Below, one piece after another: positions 50,242-61,900 of a DNA stretch of 64,000 nt (its first letter is position 1; every line of letters starts with the position of its first letter). A program made the translations under genes and the position numbers. This DNA is from Rhea pennata (taxonomy: Eukaryota > Chordata > Aves > Rheiformes > Rheidae): positions 67,305,582-67,369,581 of the forward strand of contig NC_084702.1 in assembly GCF_028389875.1 (NCBI RefSeq), read 5' to 3'. Below the pieces are notes generated by a model. The model was not told where the DNA came from. It searched no databases and saw only the letters and a list, made by a program, of their open reading frames with translations.

Positions 50242-53200
50242 CTGTAGGCGAGGGGTGAGAGGGAGATATGAAAAACTGCTGAGCAGCCCCCAATGCATTC
50301 CTTATTCTAGAAGCCTGCATGGGCTGATGACTATGTGAGTAGAAACTCAGGGCTGGAGAGCTGCTGCGCTATGATGGCAGTGCATGAGCTTCCAGGGCTA
50401 AAATTCCCCTTTTCTTCCCAAATATCTCTGTCTGAAACACGGCAGAGGTTAAAGCAGCATGGGAATTCAGCACTTCTCAGCCAGACATTATCAGTCATCA
50501 TTTGGGAATTTGGAGAGGTTAACTTAAATTGTCATCATGTATTACTGAAGGCAATTTAAAATAATTGGTTTTACCTTGCATTGCAACCGGTTAAGGGCAC
50601 ATACACAGTGAGTGGTTGTGCCACAGCTGAGGAGCAATAGCTCTTACCTTTCTAAATGGCTGAGCATATTTCCCGCTCAAATTCCTGTGACAGTCTGAGT
50701 CTGAGAGGACCAAACTTGGGCCTCAAAAACAGGCTTTAGATTAAATAATTATTGAAGTCTGTTCTTGATTGCAGGTATAACTATTTCCAAGACAGTGATG
50801 AGGTCCATTGATGACCCAGTGTTTGCATACTAAGGCTCTACCTGTGGACTTCATTTCCCAGAGCTTTACGGCTAGAGATACAGTAATACAAACTGTAGAT
50901 TTTAATGATTTTAAATTAGCAAGGATGCTTATTGCTTCAGATATTCAGTGGACTTTATCTTTAACTGAATTTATAAAAAGAAGTGGTTAGCAAGTCCAAG
51001 TCACATGAGAAACTTGGCTGAGAAGTCCAAAGGCTAAAGTACAAATTCTTCCTTCATGTTTCCTTTGACATACTTTGCCTTTTCTCAGTTGACAGCAATG
51101 AAACTTCACTGAAAATGTACCCTCTAGGCCAGTTTTCCATTAATTTCTATTCCCATATACTTCAAAGTGTGAATTCTCTAAGGACAACCCAAGCATTTGA
51201 ATAACTATTTAGTTCTTTTCAGCCTTTTTTTACACTGAGACACAATTTGCAAGTCCTTTAATATTCAGTCACTTATTGTGCGTCTGCAACATCTGTAACA
51301 GAGCATTGAAGCTTCCAGGAGCAGACGGTTTACCTTATGGCAAATTCCAAGGCAGTATTTAAAGTTCAAATGAAATTCCAGCATTCAAAGTGGGAGGTTT
51401 AAGAAAAAAAAAAGTCCCAAGTCTGTCAGTGAAAAGTTTAATTATGGACAAGATGACACACACACAGTAAAGCCCATAAAGGCAGCAACACCGCTGTGGA
51501 AGCACATTCCAATAAAATCTTAAAAGATTACTTTAATAATAAACCATGCATTCTTGAGCAAGCCATCGCAGGATTAGCTACCACATTGCTTTGCTGCAAG
51601 CAGATTTTTCACAAACTGTTATTGATATTGCTTTCAAGGGACTCATGTTTCTAAAGTTAAAGTTGATGTCTTCTGAAGGTCTCTGCACTTTGGTGTTTTT
51701 ATTTCATTCTGCTACCCCAGCTTCCACCCAGACTGGAATCCCAGTGATCTTAGTGACTGTGGTTTCAGCAGAGTTAACATCCGGAAAAGCAATAGAAAAA
51801 CTCACTGAGGTGAAGCTTTCCAGCTGCAACAGTGAGATAATTTTAGACCTGCTGAAAAATGACTTCTGTTTGTGAAGCGCTAAGGCCAATACTGTTCCGT
51901 ACAATAACTGGTTAACCTTAAAAAAAAAAAATCCTTGGGTAGGGCACTGAACCTATGCCAGCAATAGTAAGATCAGACACAACAAATTTGAGAAAAAAAA
52001 TCATCATCCTGGAAAACATAGCACTCTCTCTGCTGTAATCTTTTAATAGCCAGGCTTAAAGTCATAACAGCCACTGTCAATTTGATTTTGCTTTTACTGC
52101 AGTGAAGTAAAAATGCTTTTACTTTTCATAAAACATAAAGTATCCTCTTTAATTCTTTCAGTGCAGATAGAAGAAATAACTGAATTCCTGTGGGGCTTTC
52201 TGCCTAGATTCCTCCTACATTTAGAAAACAATCCTATTACATATGTTTAATGTAACATTTCTGAATTTTAGCATTTAGCCCAAAAATGTGGGACATCAGG
52301 GGAGCTGTTCAGAGTTGAATTACAAAATAGATAGTGCAGCTCTTTAAGGCTTTTACTCTCTAATAAAGCTGTAACTTTCTCCAGTTAGTTATTAACCATT
52401 TATCAGTCAGTAATATTTTTTTTCTGTAGAATATTAGTAATATCTTGATTGCTGGTAGACAGTGAAGGGCCTCTTGGAATTTCTATACTAAATGTAATTT
52501 TCATTGTATATCCACAGGGCTGTTAAACTCTTCTCTCCTGGCAAGTGAAAAGCATTTTTCAACTTTTCTAAATTTAACTACAAATAGTATAAATCATATC
52601 TGTAACCATCAATAGTCAAAGTACTTCAATGAAAAGTGCCTAGGCTTTGTGTTAGGCAAGGCACAATATTAATTGTGGTTATGCCAGCAATGGGGTGGGC
52701 TGCTTTGAAACTGCTTTGTTACTACATCATGCTTCAACTAGACACAGTCTTATCCTTTACTTTAGGCAATCTGTTTAACTCACTTCCCCAAAGTATGCTG
52801 AGCAAGGTATTATTCCTTAAAATGTATCCTGCCCCAGAACCGAGCCCTGCTGACAGGTCTTTAGTGCAAGGTATACAAAACAATGCGTAGTGCACTGCAA
52901 GTTGTACAAAACCAAAATTGTTAATCATGAATACAACAGTGTTACAAATTATTTGGATCTAATCCTGCAAATACTGGCATGTGCTTAGCCAGCAATCTGT
53001 TAATTGCAGCAAATACCTCTGTACCTATGTAGCATGTACTTCCTTCTGTGTCTACTAGGCTGGTGGGTAAAAATGTCTCTCGTGAAGCCATTTTGGTTAA
53101 ATTTAGCGCTTCTGAAATGAAAGATTGATACAAGCAAATAAGTCATGACTATTAGCTTTTGCAACTATCAGCTTTTAGTCACCTCAGGAGCAAGGTTCTT

Positions 53201-53849
53201 ACTACATTTGCTATTTCAGGCCTGAGCAGCCTGTTACAAAAGAAGTGTATCACACCATACGAAGAGAACTGTCATGTCATTCGGTAGGTTTGGGTGTGAA
53301 CAATCACCAAATGCACCCAACAATTTTGAACCTGCAATTTTTTTGGAGTAAAATCATTTTGTATTAAATACTTTCTCCTTACATAAATGCTTAAAAATAC
53401 ACATCATCTGTATTACAACTGTAGGAAAAACATTTCTCTTGTGTCTCCTTTTATATTAGGTATTGCTGTAGGGAGCAATATCTCAGTTTTGAACAGAAAT
53501 ATTTTGGACTGTTATGAGAAAATAAATGTTAGGCTAAGTTTACAGCCTTGAAAAATAAGAAGTTCTCCTACAAGGACAAAAATGTGATTTTTTATCAGAG
53601 GCTCTTTCATACAAGTTGGAAAACAGCGGTACAGCACTGGGAAACAAAACATGATAGATGCCTGAATAAAGACGAGTGGGAAGTACAAAGGTCAGGTCTG
53701 GATGTGACCCAGAACCTGAACTGCACTGACCCAATACTTTGCTTCAGCCAGCCACGGATTTGGGGGGGGGGGTAGTATTTTGGTTCTGATGTTTTTGCAA
53801 AAACCAGCTCTTGGTCTGGGCTTGGATTTTTTATCACCAGCACCACCAC
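50242..53849. other. Non-coding stretch upstream of the CpG island
   Basis: AT-rich, with no recognised exon. A short segment near 52955-53010 (GATCTAATCCTGCAAATACT then GGCATGTGCTTAGC) recalls a widespread old amniote repeat but is too short to assign. Confidence 0.5.
53762..53772. repeat. G11 homopolymer
   Basis: Eleven consecutive G on the plus strand, about 100 nt before the CpG island. Length may be unreliable in assembly. Confidence 0.85.
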
Positions 53850-54227
53850 GGCCGCGCTGATACAGGCGCAGCCACGCACCCTGAGCGCGCGTTTCAGGCC
53901 CCTCTGCGCTGAAGACGCGCAGCCACCTGCGCGCCGGCGCGCTGCGGGCGCCGCCGCCCGGCCCCCGCCTCCCCGCGCAGCGGGGCGCGGGCGCGGGGCG
54001 GCCGCCGAGGGGGCTCTGCCCGAGCCGCCCCCGCGCGGGAGCAGCCCGAGCCGCGGCTCGGAAGGGGTTAAGGCTGTGAGCACCGACACGTTGAGGGGGA
54101 GTAGCCAAGACCAAGCAGCAAAAACATCATAGCACATTCCTGGGTAGTCCTCAGCTGCCAGCATCTGATTAAAACCATATCTCTCGCTGTGAGTGGCTAA
54201 CTAATCTGCAGGCGAGAGTACAACCGA

Positions 54228-54235
54228 ATATTTAA
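54228..54235 (+). promoter_or_regulatory. TATA-like element
   Basis: ATATTTAA flanked by CCGA and CCGGG stands out in the GC-rich island. If used, initiation would fall near 54258-54268. There is no direct evidence of use. Confidence 0.45.
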
Positions 54236-54257
54236 CCGGGCCCTCGCTCCCAGCCAG

Positions 54258-54308
54258 GCTACCGGCTGCAGTCGTCGGATCATGCACGCAGTGGCACGGA
54301 TCTAGCCC
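54258..54308 (+). other. Probable untranslated first exon ending at a splice donor
   Basis: Downstream of the TATA-like box about 50 nt lead to CCC/GTAAGTAGC, a near-consensus 5' splice site with GT at 54309-54310. A 7-codon ATG frame (54282-54305) stops 3 nt before the donor, so this exon would be a 5' untranslated leader with an upstream ORF. The start is inferred from the TATA spacing only, and the exon could begin further upstream. Confidence 0.4.
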
Positions 54309-54864
54309 GTAAGTAGCTTTGCAAGCGGGGCTCGGATCTTGCAAAGCCCCCGGGGGCTCCGGGGCGGGCTGTCACCGGGGCAAGGCGAAGGCGGCCCGGG
54401 GGCCGGGGAGGCGCCTTTCCCCGGGGACGTGACGCGGGCCGCGGGGCCGGCTCGCAGCGGCGGGGGCTCCTGGCGCTCCCCGCGGCAGCCCTGCGCCCAA
54501 GGCCCCGCTTAGGCTGCGCCTCGCTCTTCCTAAGCAGTAAGATCTGCGGCGTTGGCAGTGCGGAGCCGGGGAGGGGGGGGGCAGGAGGTGCTCGGAGCCC
54601 GCTGCTGACTGGCAGCCCGGCTGCCCTGGCCGCTGTGCCGTGGGCTCCGCCGCGTCCCGGCTGCGGGAGACGGAAGGGGATGGAGAGAGCAGTAGTGCTC
54701 TCCGGGCCGGCGCAGGCAACGTGTCCGGGCTAAGATGGGGTGGAAGCTGCCTGCATCCTGCCCTGGACTCTAACAGCGCCAGCTCCCTGAGGAAGCTTGA
54801 GCCCAAAGCAAAATAAACGTGTTTTCGTGTGTGTGAAGAGGAGGGGTTTAAGACAAGAAAATTA

Positions 54865-54894
54865 TGTTTATAAACACTAAACTTTACATAAACA
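54865..54894. promoter_or_regulatory. Cluster of forkhead-type motifs
   Basis: TGTTTATAAACA at 54865-54876 is a perfect 12-bp palindrome of two head-to-head TGTTTA sites. A third TAAACA lies at 54889-54894. TGTTTA/TAAACA is the FOX core, and the cluster lies about 130 nt past the island. Binding is an inference. Confidence 0.35.
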
Positions 54895-55336
54895 TTTGAG
54901 ATTAAAGAACCTCTCCTCCAGAAGAAGAGGAAGCGGTTAAGATGCAGTGAAGCATGTTGTTTTTTGATAGAGCATCCCTGCCTGAGACACCTTTACCTGC
55001 TGGTGAATCTCAAGATATGACTTTTGTTCATAGTAAACAGGTACAGCTAAAGAGTTCCAGGATTAATGGCAGCAAGTCCTCTCTTTTGTCAAAGAAGCTC
55101 AAGAGCTTCTCAGCTGGTGAGATTTCAAGCCTCTAATGCTCATCTTATGATGACACTTCAGCTGGGTGTTGTTCCAAGGCAGTGCCTTTGCTCTGAGGAA
55201 AAATGCAGGTGTTGTCAGTACAGCTGGACTTCTCGAACAGAGCTTCTCCAGAGGTTGGGTCTAAGATCTCTGCTCCTCAGTGCTCAAGTAATCTCAGCAT
55301 GCCTTAATAGGGAAGTATAAAAACTTACTGTAAGGT

Positions 55337-55423
55337 AGGATTAGCTTGAGTATACTTCTGGGGGGAGAGGAGGAAGGGAAGGATTAGCTTGAGTACTTCT
55401 TTTTTGGGAGGGGGGAGAAAGGG
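55337..55423 (+). repeat. Two-copy tandem duplication, about 43-nt unit
   Basis: Unit 1 (55337-55379) and unit 2 (from 55380) both begin AGGATTAGCTTGAGTA, continue with CTTCT and end in a G/A-rich run. Unit 1 has an extra TA after GAGTA, and unit 2 has a longer T run. Confidence 0.8.
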
Positions 55424-56362
55424 GTAAGAAATCCTTTTCATTTTCTCTCGATGAGGTTTGTCTTAAAAGGCTGTATTTTAACTCAAAATTCTCCTGTAAT
55501 TTCTACAAGGGAAGAAAAACAATGTTGCACAAAATGGATCAGCTCTGAGCACATGTAAGCCTAAGGACTTGCATATTACAGCAAGAAATGAGCATAGGTA
55601 TGCTTAGGGATTGAAACTCCTGTGTAGACAGGCAAAAATCAGATACAGATTCAAGTGAAATAAGGTAATTACAAAGTTATGTATTCTAGCTGGCTGGGAA
55701 GTCCTGTCATGCATCAGTAACTTGAAAATATTCTGTGGTATCTGATAAGTCTTCAGATCTGCTTCCATCAGGTGATCACAGGACCTTTTCAGGAGGAATA
55801 CAAGGCAATAGGTGGCTGACTGGAGGGTCAAAGTAGAGTTCAAAACACATCTCACCTGGCTGTGAAGGGAATTGTCTGGAGGTGTCCTCCATCATGTCTG
55901 TTTAAAGAATTTCTGCAGTTGTCTTCAACTCAAATGGCTCTTGATGCATAGTTGAGCTTCTAAAGCTCTCAGGACACTTGGGGAATTTGGTCCAGTCTAA
56001 AGCAGTAATTTCTATTAACAGAAACTTACAAGTGTTTGCATCTGAGGGTGGAGATCTAAGTGATGAGTATGATGCAAGTGTTAAATGAGCTTCAGGTGAC
56101 ACCTCAAAGTAGAAGCTTAACTAGCAAGCCTCATGACTTGGAGAGTAGGAAGGTTCAGAGTCAAGTGGAGCTAATTGACAGGTGCTCTGAGCCTTAAATA
56201 GAAGAGTTAGTTCTGATAGGGGAACTCTAACAGTGTCTTTCTGTGTAGTCTCACTCCAGATAGTAAGACTGGGAGAATGACAAGTGCTACTCTGCTAGCC
56301 TTGTGAGTCATGATAATGCTCTCCTCTCTTGTGCTTTTACTTCAGACGATGCTATTGGCCAA

Positions 56363-56395
56363 GCACCAGCAGTTGTGCACAGCACCAGCAGTTGG
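56363..56395 (+). repeat. Two-copy short tandem repeat
   Basis: GCACCAGCAGTTG occurs twice with a 19-nt period (56363 and 56382). Confidence 0.7.
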
Positions 56396-57646
56396 AAGGA
56401 TGGGCCAGATGCCAAAAATCTGGCATTGGTTTCCTTCTGGGAAGGTAGAGATGGTTATCCACTCTAATATGTGCCTTCTGCTAAGTTTCTAAGTATTGCT
56501 ATACATCCTGAATATACATCCCACTTCCTCAGTGAGAAGAGTACTGCTTGTTAAAGTACCTGGATAGCTCAATTACTGGAACCAATGAACCAGTGGCTGC
56601 TACGATTGTACTTGTGTAAGGCTTTTACTTCATGATTGGATATGGTAAGAAGCATTCTAAATAGATGAATATGATATTAATTGTAGAGGGTGGCAAAAAA
56701 AGGCTTTATCTTTATGGGAAAAGCAATTAAATGTACTTAGCCCCAGGGTGAGGGTAATCATGGGCTAGTGTCTGACCAGAATGTTTAGAATTAAAGCTGC
56801 AGCCTGAGATGTGTAGTAAATAGTGCATCATATGCCATAGTCATTTCAGGGTTTTTTTCCCTCCTCTCTGTTGAGGCTGTTCTCATCTGCTGAATATCAT
56901 ACTACTGGGACAGCTGGGTGGCCTGTTAGGTTAACCCGGTTCTTGGGAATGCTTGTGGATGGTATTCAGCATAGCTAGTAACATGTAAGCACTTCAAAAG
57001 CACAAACTTCCTTTTACAACTAAAGGATAAATTCTGTATCCAGATAAAGTCAGTTTGTTCTGGGAACAGTACTGACAGAGCAATTCTACTTACTTTCTAG
57101 GTTCTGTCAAAAGAAATAATGAGGAGATAGAAGGATTATTAGGAGAACCAAGACTCCTGTATATGCAGGGAGGAATGCTAAGAGATCTTAAGCTTCTACT
57201 GTGCAACACAAATTGGCAGTAAGCTGCTACTCTCTACCTTATGGCTGATGGACTCTACAGGAATGCAACTTGGAGTTGTTAAAGGATTGGGTAGAATATG
57301 GTATCTGAGTACCAGTAAGTGGGCAAAACAAACTGACTAGGAAACTGGTTTTGAGGCTGTACCTGGGTTCAAGGGTCTAAGGGTTATAAAGAAGCTAGAT
57401 GAAGTATAGCTTACTAGTGGCAGACCTAGTCAATAAACAAGATGTACCAGTTTAAACTGGATTAGCTTGTTCATACAAGCTGGCCAGCTGAGTGCTGAAC
57501 AAAGCATCTTCCCCTGTCTAATTCTTGTCAGCCTAGGTCAATGGGGGCATAGACCATTCCAGTTTCAGCTTTACTGAAGGGTTGTGCCTTGCATATGCTA
57601 TGGCAGGCTTGAGGGTTAAGTTCCTCAGTTGCAATGTCCTGCAGAC

Positions 57647-57675
57647 TTTTTTTATTTATTTTTTTAAAAAAAAAA
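57647..57675. repeat. T-rich then A-rich inverted tract
   Basis: Seven T, ATTTATT, five further T, then ten A: a simple AT tract able to fold on itself. Confidence 0.8.
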
Positions 57676-57820
57676 CTTATAATAAAGCACTGTAGCTGGT
57701 GTATGTCACCTTAAATCACAAAGCTTTCCCAACGCTGAGGGCAGTTAAGGACAACTTGTTGGCCCTGGAGCTGAATTTCCTGCCTCTGCTAGTTCATGTT
57801 GCATCCTTAAGCATTGAGAT

Positions 57821-57833
57821 GGGGGGGGGGGGG
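57821..57833. repeat. G13 homopolymer
   Basis: Thirteen consecutive G on the plus strand. The exact length may be an assembly estimate. Confidence 0.85.
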
Positions 57834-58633
57834 AAGTGAAATATTTGAGGATTATCTCTTTAAGAGAGCAACTAGGTCAGGGAGACAGGATACCAGACCT
57901 TTACCTTTACCCTGGTGTTCAGGAGGCTTTGACATTGTCAACTGGCAACTTGCTCCTCTAGCAGAGTATACTGAACTCTTAATGCCAAGTCTCTTCCTGC
58001 GAAAATTCCATAACACTCCTCTCTTGTAGCTTAAACACATAAAGATGAGGCTTCCTCCCTGGAGAGGAACAGGATGAGTAGTGAACACTGAGGATATAGC
58101 ATTAATGTTGCACATCTAGCTTGCAGAGTAACTTTCGTGCTCCTACTAAACAGGAATATTTGTGCTTTAAAGGAGGGCACAAACACTGCTATGGAAGTAA
58201 CTTTCTAGCACTTTAAATGCTAGATCTATATGCAGACATCCAGCCTGGCCTGTGAAAAGGTGAACTCCAGAGCAGGATGGAAGGCTGACATCTGGTCTTG
58301 TCCTTGCACCTTCTGATGGCAATCAGACATCTTATAATCTGACACGAAGATCTCCATTCATCTGAAGAACTGGAAAGTTAGGGGAAGCCTTTTGAGAATT
58401 ACTTCAGAATTTGGGTTTAGGAGCAATGTAAATTTCCTGTAGTGTAAATCAGAAAGGCATGTGTATGTACAGCTACCTACAGGCAAACTGACTGCAAAAT
58501 AGTCATTTTGCAGTAGAGACCTGCCTACCAGTTCAGTAAGACAGCTACTGAACAAGCTGCTGTGTAGTCTTGAACATTGCATGTTTAGGTTTTTTTAACC
58601 TCTAGTGTAGATCTTTCTGCACATCCTGCATAG

Positions 58634-58996
58634 ATTCCATAGAATCAGTAAGGTTGGAAGGGACCTCTGGAGATCATCTAGTCCAACCTGCCTGCTCAGC
58701 AGGGTCACCTAAAGCATGTTAGACAGGGCTGCATCCAGGCAGGCCTTGAAGATCTCCAGAGAAGGAGACTCCACAACCTCTCTGGGCAACCTGTGCCAGG
58801 GCTCCGTCACTCTCACAGGGAAGAAATTCCCCCTCACGGTCAGGCAGAACTTCCTGTGCTTCAATTTCTGCCCATTGCCTCTTGTCCCGTCACACAGGAC
58901 AACTGAAAAGATCCCCCCTCGGTCTTCTCTTCCCCAGGCTGAACAGGCCCAGCTCTCATAGCCTGAGCATAGGTCTCTCTGAATGGCAGCACACCT
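58634..58996 (-). mobile_element. CR1 LINE copy B, 5'-truncated with two internal deletions
   Basis: Its 3' end is at 58634-58640 with one ATTCTATG-type unit, then TAAGGTTGGAAGGGACCTCT as the complement of the CR1 3' UTR. It runs through the end of ORF2 and stops near 58996. Compared with copy A it lacks the segments equivalent to 4356-4768 (about 413 nt) and to about 4834-4889 (56 nt). Both junctions show 3-nt microhomology (CCT and CTT). The remaining ORF2 is not translatable across the joins. If the CpG-island gene is transcribed on the plus strand, this copy lies antisense within it. Confidence 0.92.
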
Positions 58997-61900
58997 CTTG
59001 CTTAGTTATCCATTGCCTCTTTTGTTGCATACACAAGTGAGGCTTGTAATGACTAATCTCTTGAAGGTAAGAGTAACCCTTGTAACAAGCAGTGTGCTTC
59101 ATACTAATGAACTGAGGACTCATACTACTAAACTGAGCACTGAATCTTCTGTGGAATTTACCTTTATAAGGCACAGACTCATCTGTCTTTCAATAGTGTG
59201 CCAGGAACACAACTCACACTTGCTGCATGAGTCAGTCATCACTCTTGTGTCCAATGACTGCTACAACAGCTCACGTAACCAAAGGTTAGCAGTAGCCGGG
59301 GGGAGGTTTTATTTGAAATATCACTGAAATTAACGCTTAAGGACAGGTTTCTGGCAGTTCGTGGGATCATCAGGCTGGGTAAGCACTTTCTGGATAAAAA
59401 GATTGCAGTAGTTGACCCTATGGTGATGACTGATCTTAAGCTGCATGAACTGAAAAATACAAGTAATTCCTGTTTCTCATGCAGATACACTTGTGAACAG
59501 GTAGAGAGAACACTTATAATTCAACATAAACTATGCAGAGCATGTGCAATCTCTCCCAGTTCAGCTTGCACACACCCAAACTGCAAAGAGGGATAACTCT
59601 GCCAGCACTGGACAGTTAACAACATGCAGCTGAAATAACCTATGATAACAGCTTCAATGTGTCAAGCTTCTGCCCTGAAGACGGAGATGAAGAGCACAGC
59701 TATTGGCAAGAGTCCTTGGCCGTGCTAATTAGTAAGAAGATCAGAAACAGTCCTCCTAGGCAGGAAAGCTAGGAGTACAGTTGGAATTGTGGTGTTCATT
59801 GCTGCATTGGTCAAAAACTTTTGCTTCTGGGTTGCTTGGTATGTCCAGTGAGTCTTGACAAATAGTATTGATAGAAAAACTGAGTGGTAAGCACTAGAGG
59901 CACCTAGGCTGAGATTCCCCTCCTTGTGAGTAGACAGGTGATGCTTTCCTGAGTAATAGTTTGAATAGACAACTGAATCCTGTCTCGGTAGTCTGACTTG
60001 CAGGGCTTCAGCACTGGAAACTGAGATTAGTAGCATAAAGGAGTGCTGCTCACATATTGAAAAGCATGCACTTTCTCTAGAAGATTGATATGAGGAAACT
60101 TGTTGTGGAAGCTTTCTTGTAGGAACTGCAGAAGAAGGCTAGTGGACCTCGTGTAAGTGTATGATGTAAGAATAAGCAATAATTATCAACAAAATAGATC
60201 TGTAAGAAAAGAGTTCAATCTTTCCAAAAGAAGAGTCTAGTTAACTTAATGGCATTGCTGATATTAAGAGTGAGGGGTTTGTTAATCTGTGGAATGGACT
60301 AATAGGTTAGGACACTAAATGCTGAGCATGGGGGTTGGGAAGATTACAGTATGAACTGTGGCAAGATATTGCAGGGTTCCCAGAACAAGTCTTCAGCTAT
60401 CTCAGCTGAAGACTTTTTGTCTAAACTTCAATGCCCAAGGATGTCCAGAGACCCAGCAAGCCTGTCTAAAGGATTATGACAGTGCTAGTTCTCTCCATCT
60501 TGAGATGAAGTTTTCTGTGGGCCAGAGGGCAATAGCTTATGAAGAACACTCTAAAAGAAGCAAGAAAAGTACAGTCCTTACCAAGTTATACCACAGCAAA
60601 TTGTTAATCAAATATGTCTCAGTATCTGGTCATGAGTCCCACTGATACTTCTACATCTATTCTAGGTATACTAGTACACTGGTCCTGTAGCAATTGGAAA
60701 AGAAACCCAATAGAGCCTACTACTATGGTAGCTGGATTAAGAAGTCACCAACTATCTGATCAGTAGTGATGTTCTCAGATATGGTACTATGGCAAAAAGT
60801 ACCAGTCTGATTGCATCACTTGAACTGAAGTGGTTGCTCAGTTCCGGCTGCTAACTTAGTATTTTCTTCACTGTAATTCTAGTGATCCAAGTATGGAGAA
60901 GATGGTTCTCGGAATTTTAAGTTTTTAGGTTCTTGCTTAAAACTATACAGTACAGGAGGCTAATGCACTGATACCATGAGAACAGACTATTCTGTTCAGC
61001 TGTTGAAATATCATTTCAGTGTATCTGCCAGTTGTTAAGATGTCTGGGTAGAGGTTCACAGGCAAGATCCTGCACCAACAGTGGTGCTTGCTAATGTGTG
61101 TAGCTGACATGCCTCATTAGCTTATTAAAAATCTTATCTACCTTGCAGTAAGAGCTGGAGGGAAGGGAGCAGCATGAGGAAGGTATTCCCTGAGACATCT
61201 ATTACCACACTTCTGTCCCACTAAGCAGATGAACTATCAGTAATAAGAAAGAGGGAAGGCAATATTCAACAGCCTTGATCACATACAGCTTGTCCAATTC
61301 TGCAGTAAGTACAGCTGTAGCTGTAGCTTATTCTACAAGGGAACTGTTGGTAAAAGAGCCCTTGACACAGGGCTGTCTTAACACCTCTGTAAAGTATTGA
61401 TCTGTTCTCCTCTAAGTGAGATGACACAACATTGAACAGGGCTTAAAGCATGCTGCATGAAAGAAGCAGGAAATATAATGGATAGGGGAAGGAAAGGAAT
61501 ATCTGAGCAGGTACCTAAGTCAAGTCTTATTAATCTATAAATACTCTAGGTTAGGCCAGACAGTTGTCCTGTTGGTGTTGGGGCCTAGCCAAGCAAATAA
61601 ATTTGTTCTTAAAAGAAAAAATCAAGTACCTATGGTCAAAACTAAGCAGCTGAACAGATTTTTGATTTTTAGACTAAAACCACTGACCTTGGCCTCCCTC
61701 CTTGCAAAGAACTGCAGAAGAAACTGAATAGTGGGTATGTTGCAAGTCTAGACCTTATTCTGAGGGGATGATTGATAGCTTCCCCTGTCAGACAAGCTAG
61801 GCTAATGTCCCTTGCTCTCTTACAAGACTAAATGTAAGGCACTTGAGTTAGACTTGGCAGCACAGGAGCCTGTATTTTGTTAATCTTCTGGCAAGTGATG

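Larger units (their letters stand above)
53850..54740. promoter_or_regulatory. CpG island, probable gene promoter
   Basis: GC content and CpG density rise abruptly from the AT-rich flanks. The line 53941-54000 alone holds 14 CpGs in 60 nt. G versus C counts by eye shift from a slight C excess at 53881-54060 (73 G, 81 C) to a G excess at 54301-54600 (128 G, 98 C). That is the skew usually seen just downstream of a plus-strand transcription start. A GGGGCGGG box lies at 54361-54368. No protein-coding frame in the island is recognisable; long open minus-strand frames are expected in such GC-rich DNA. The downstream gene could not be named. Transcription in both directions is possible. Confidence 0.88.
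54741..58633. other. Intron-like non-coding DNA after the island
   Basis: AT-rich, with no protein-like frame of recognised family. One weak candidate exon (54971-55040) is discussed in the findings. Contains the forkhead-type palindrome, two short tandem duplications and homopolymer tracts listed separately. Confidence 0.5.

Noticed and set aside
53607..54806. Long minus-strand open frames (185, 140 and 144 codons) in the CpG island
   Set aside because: They are Ala/Gly/Pro/Arg-rich, as any frame in GC-rich DNA is, have no recognised domain, and run across the island boundary into AT-rich DNA without change of signal.
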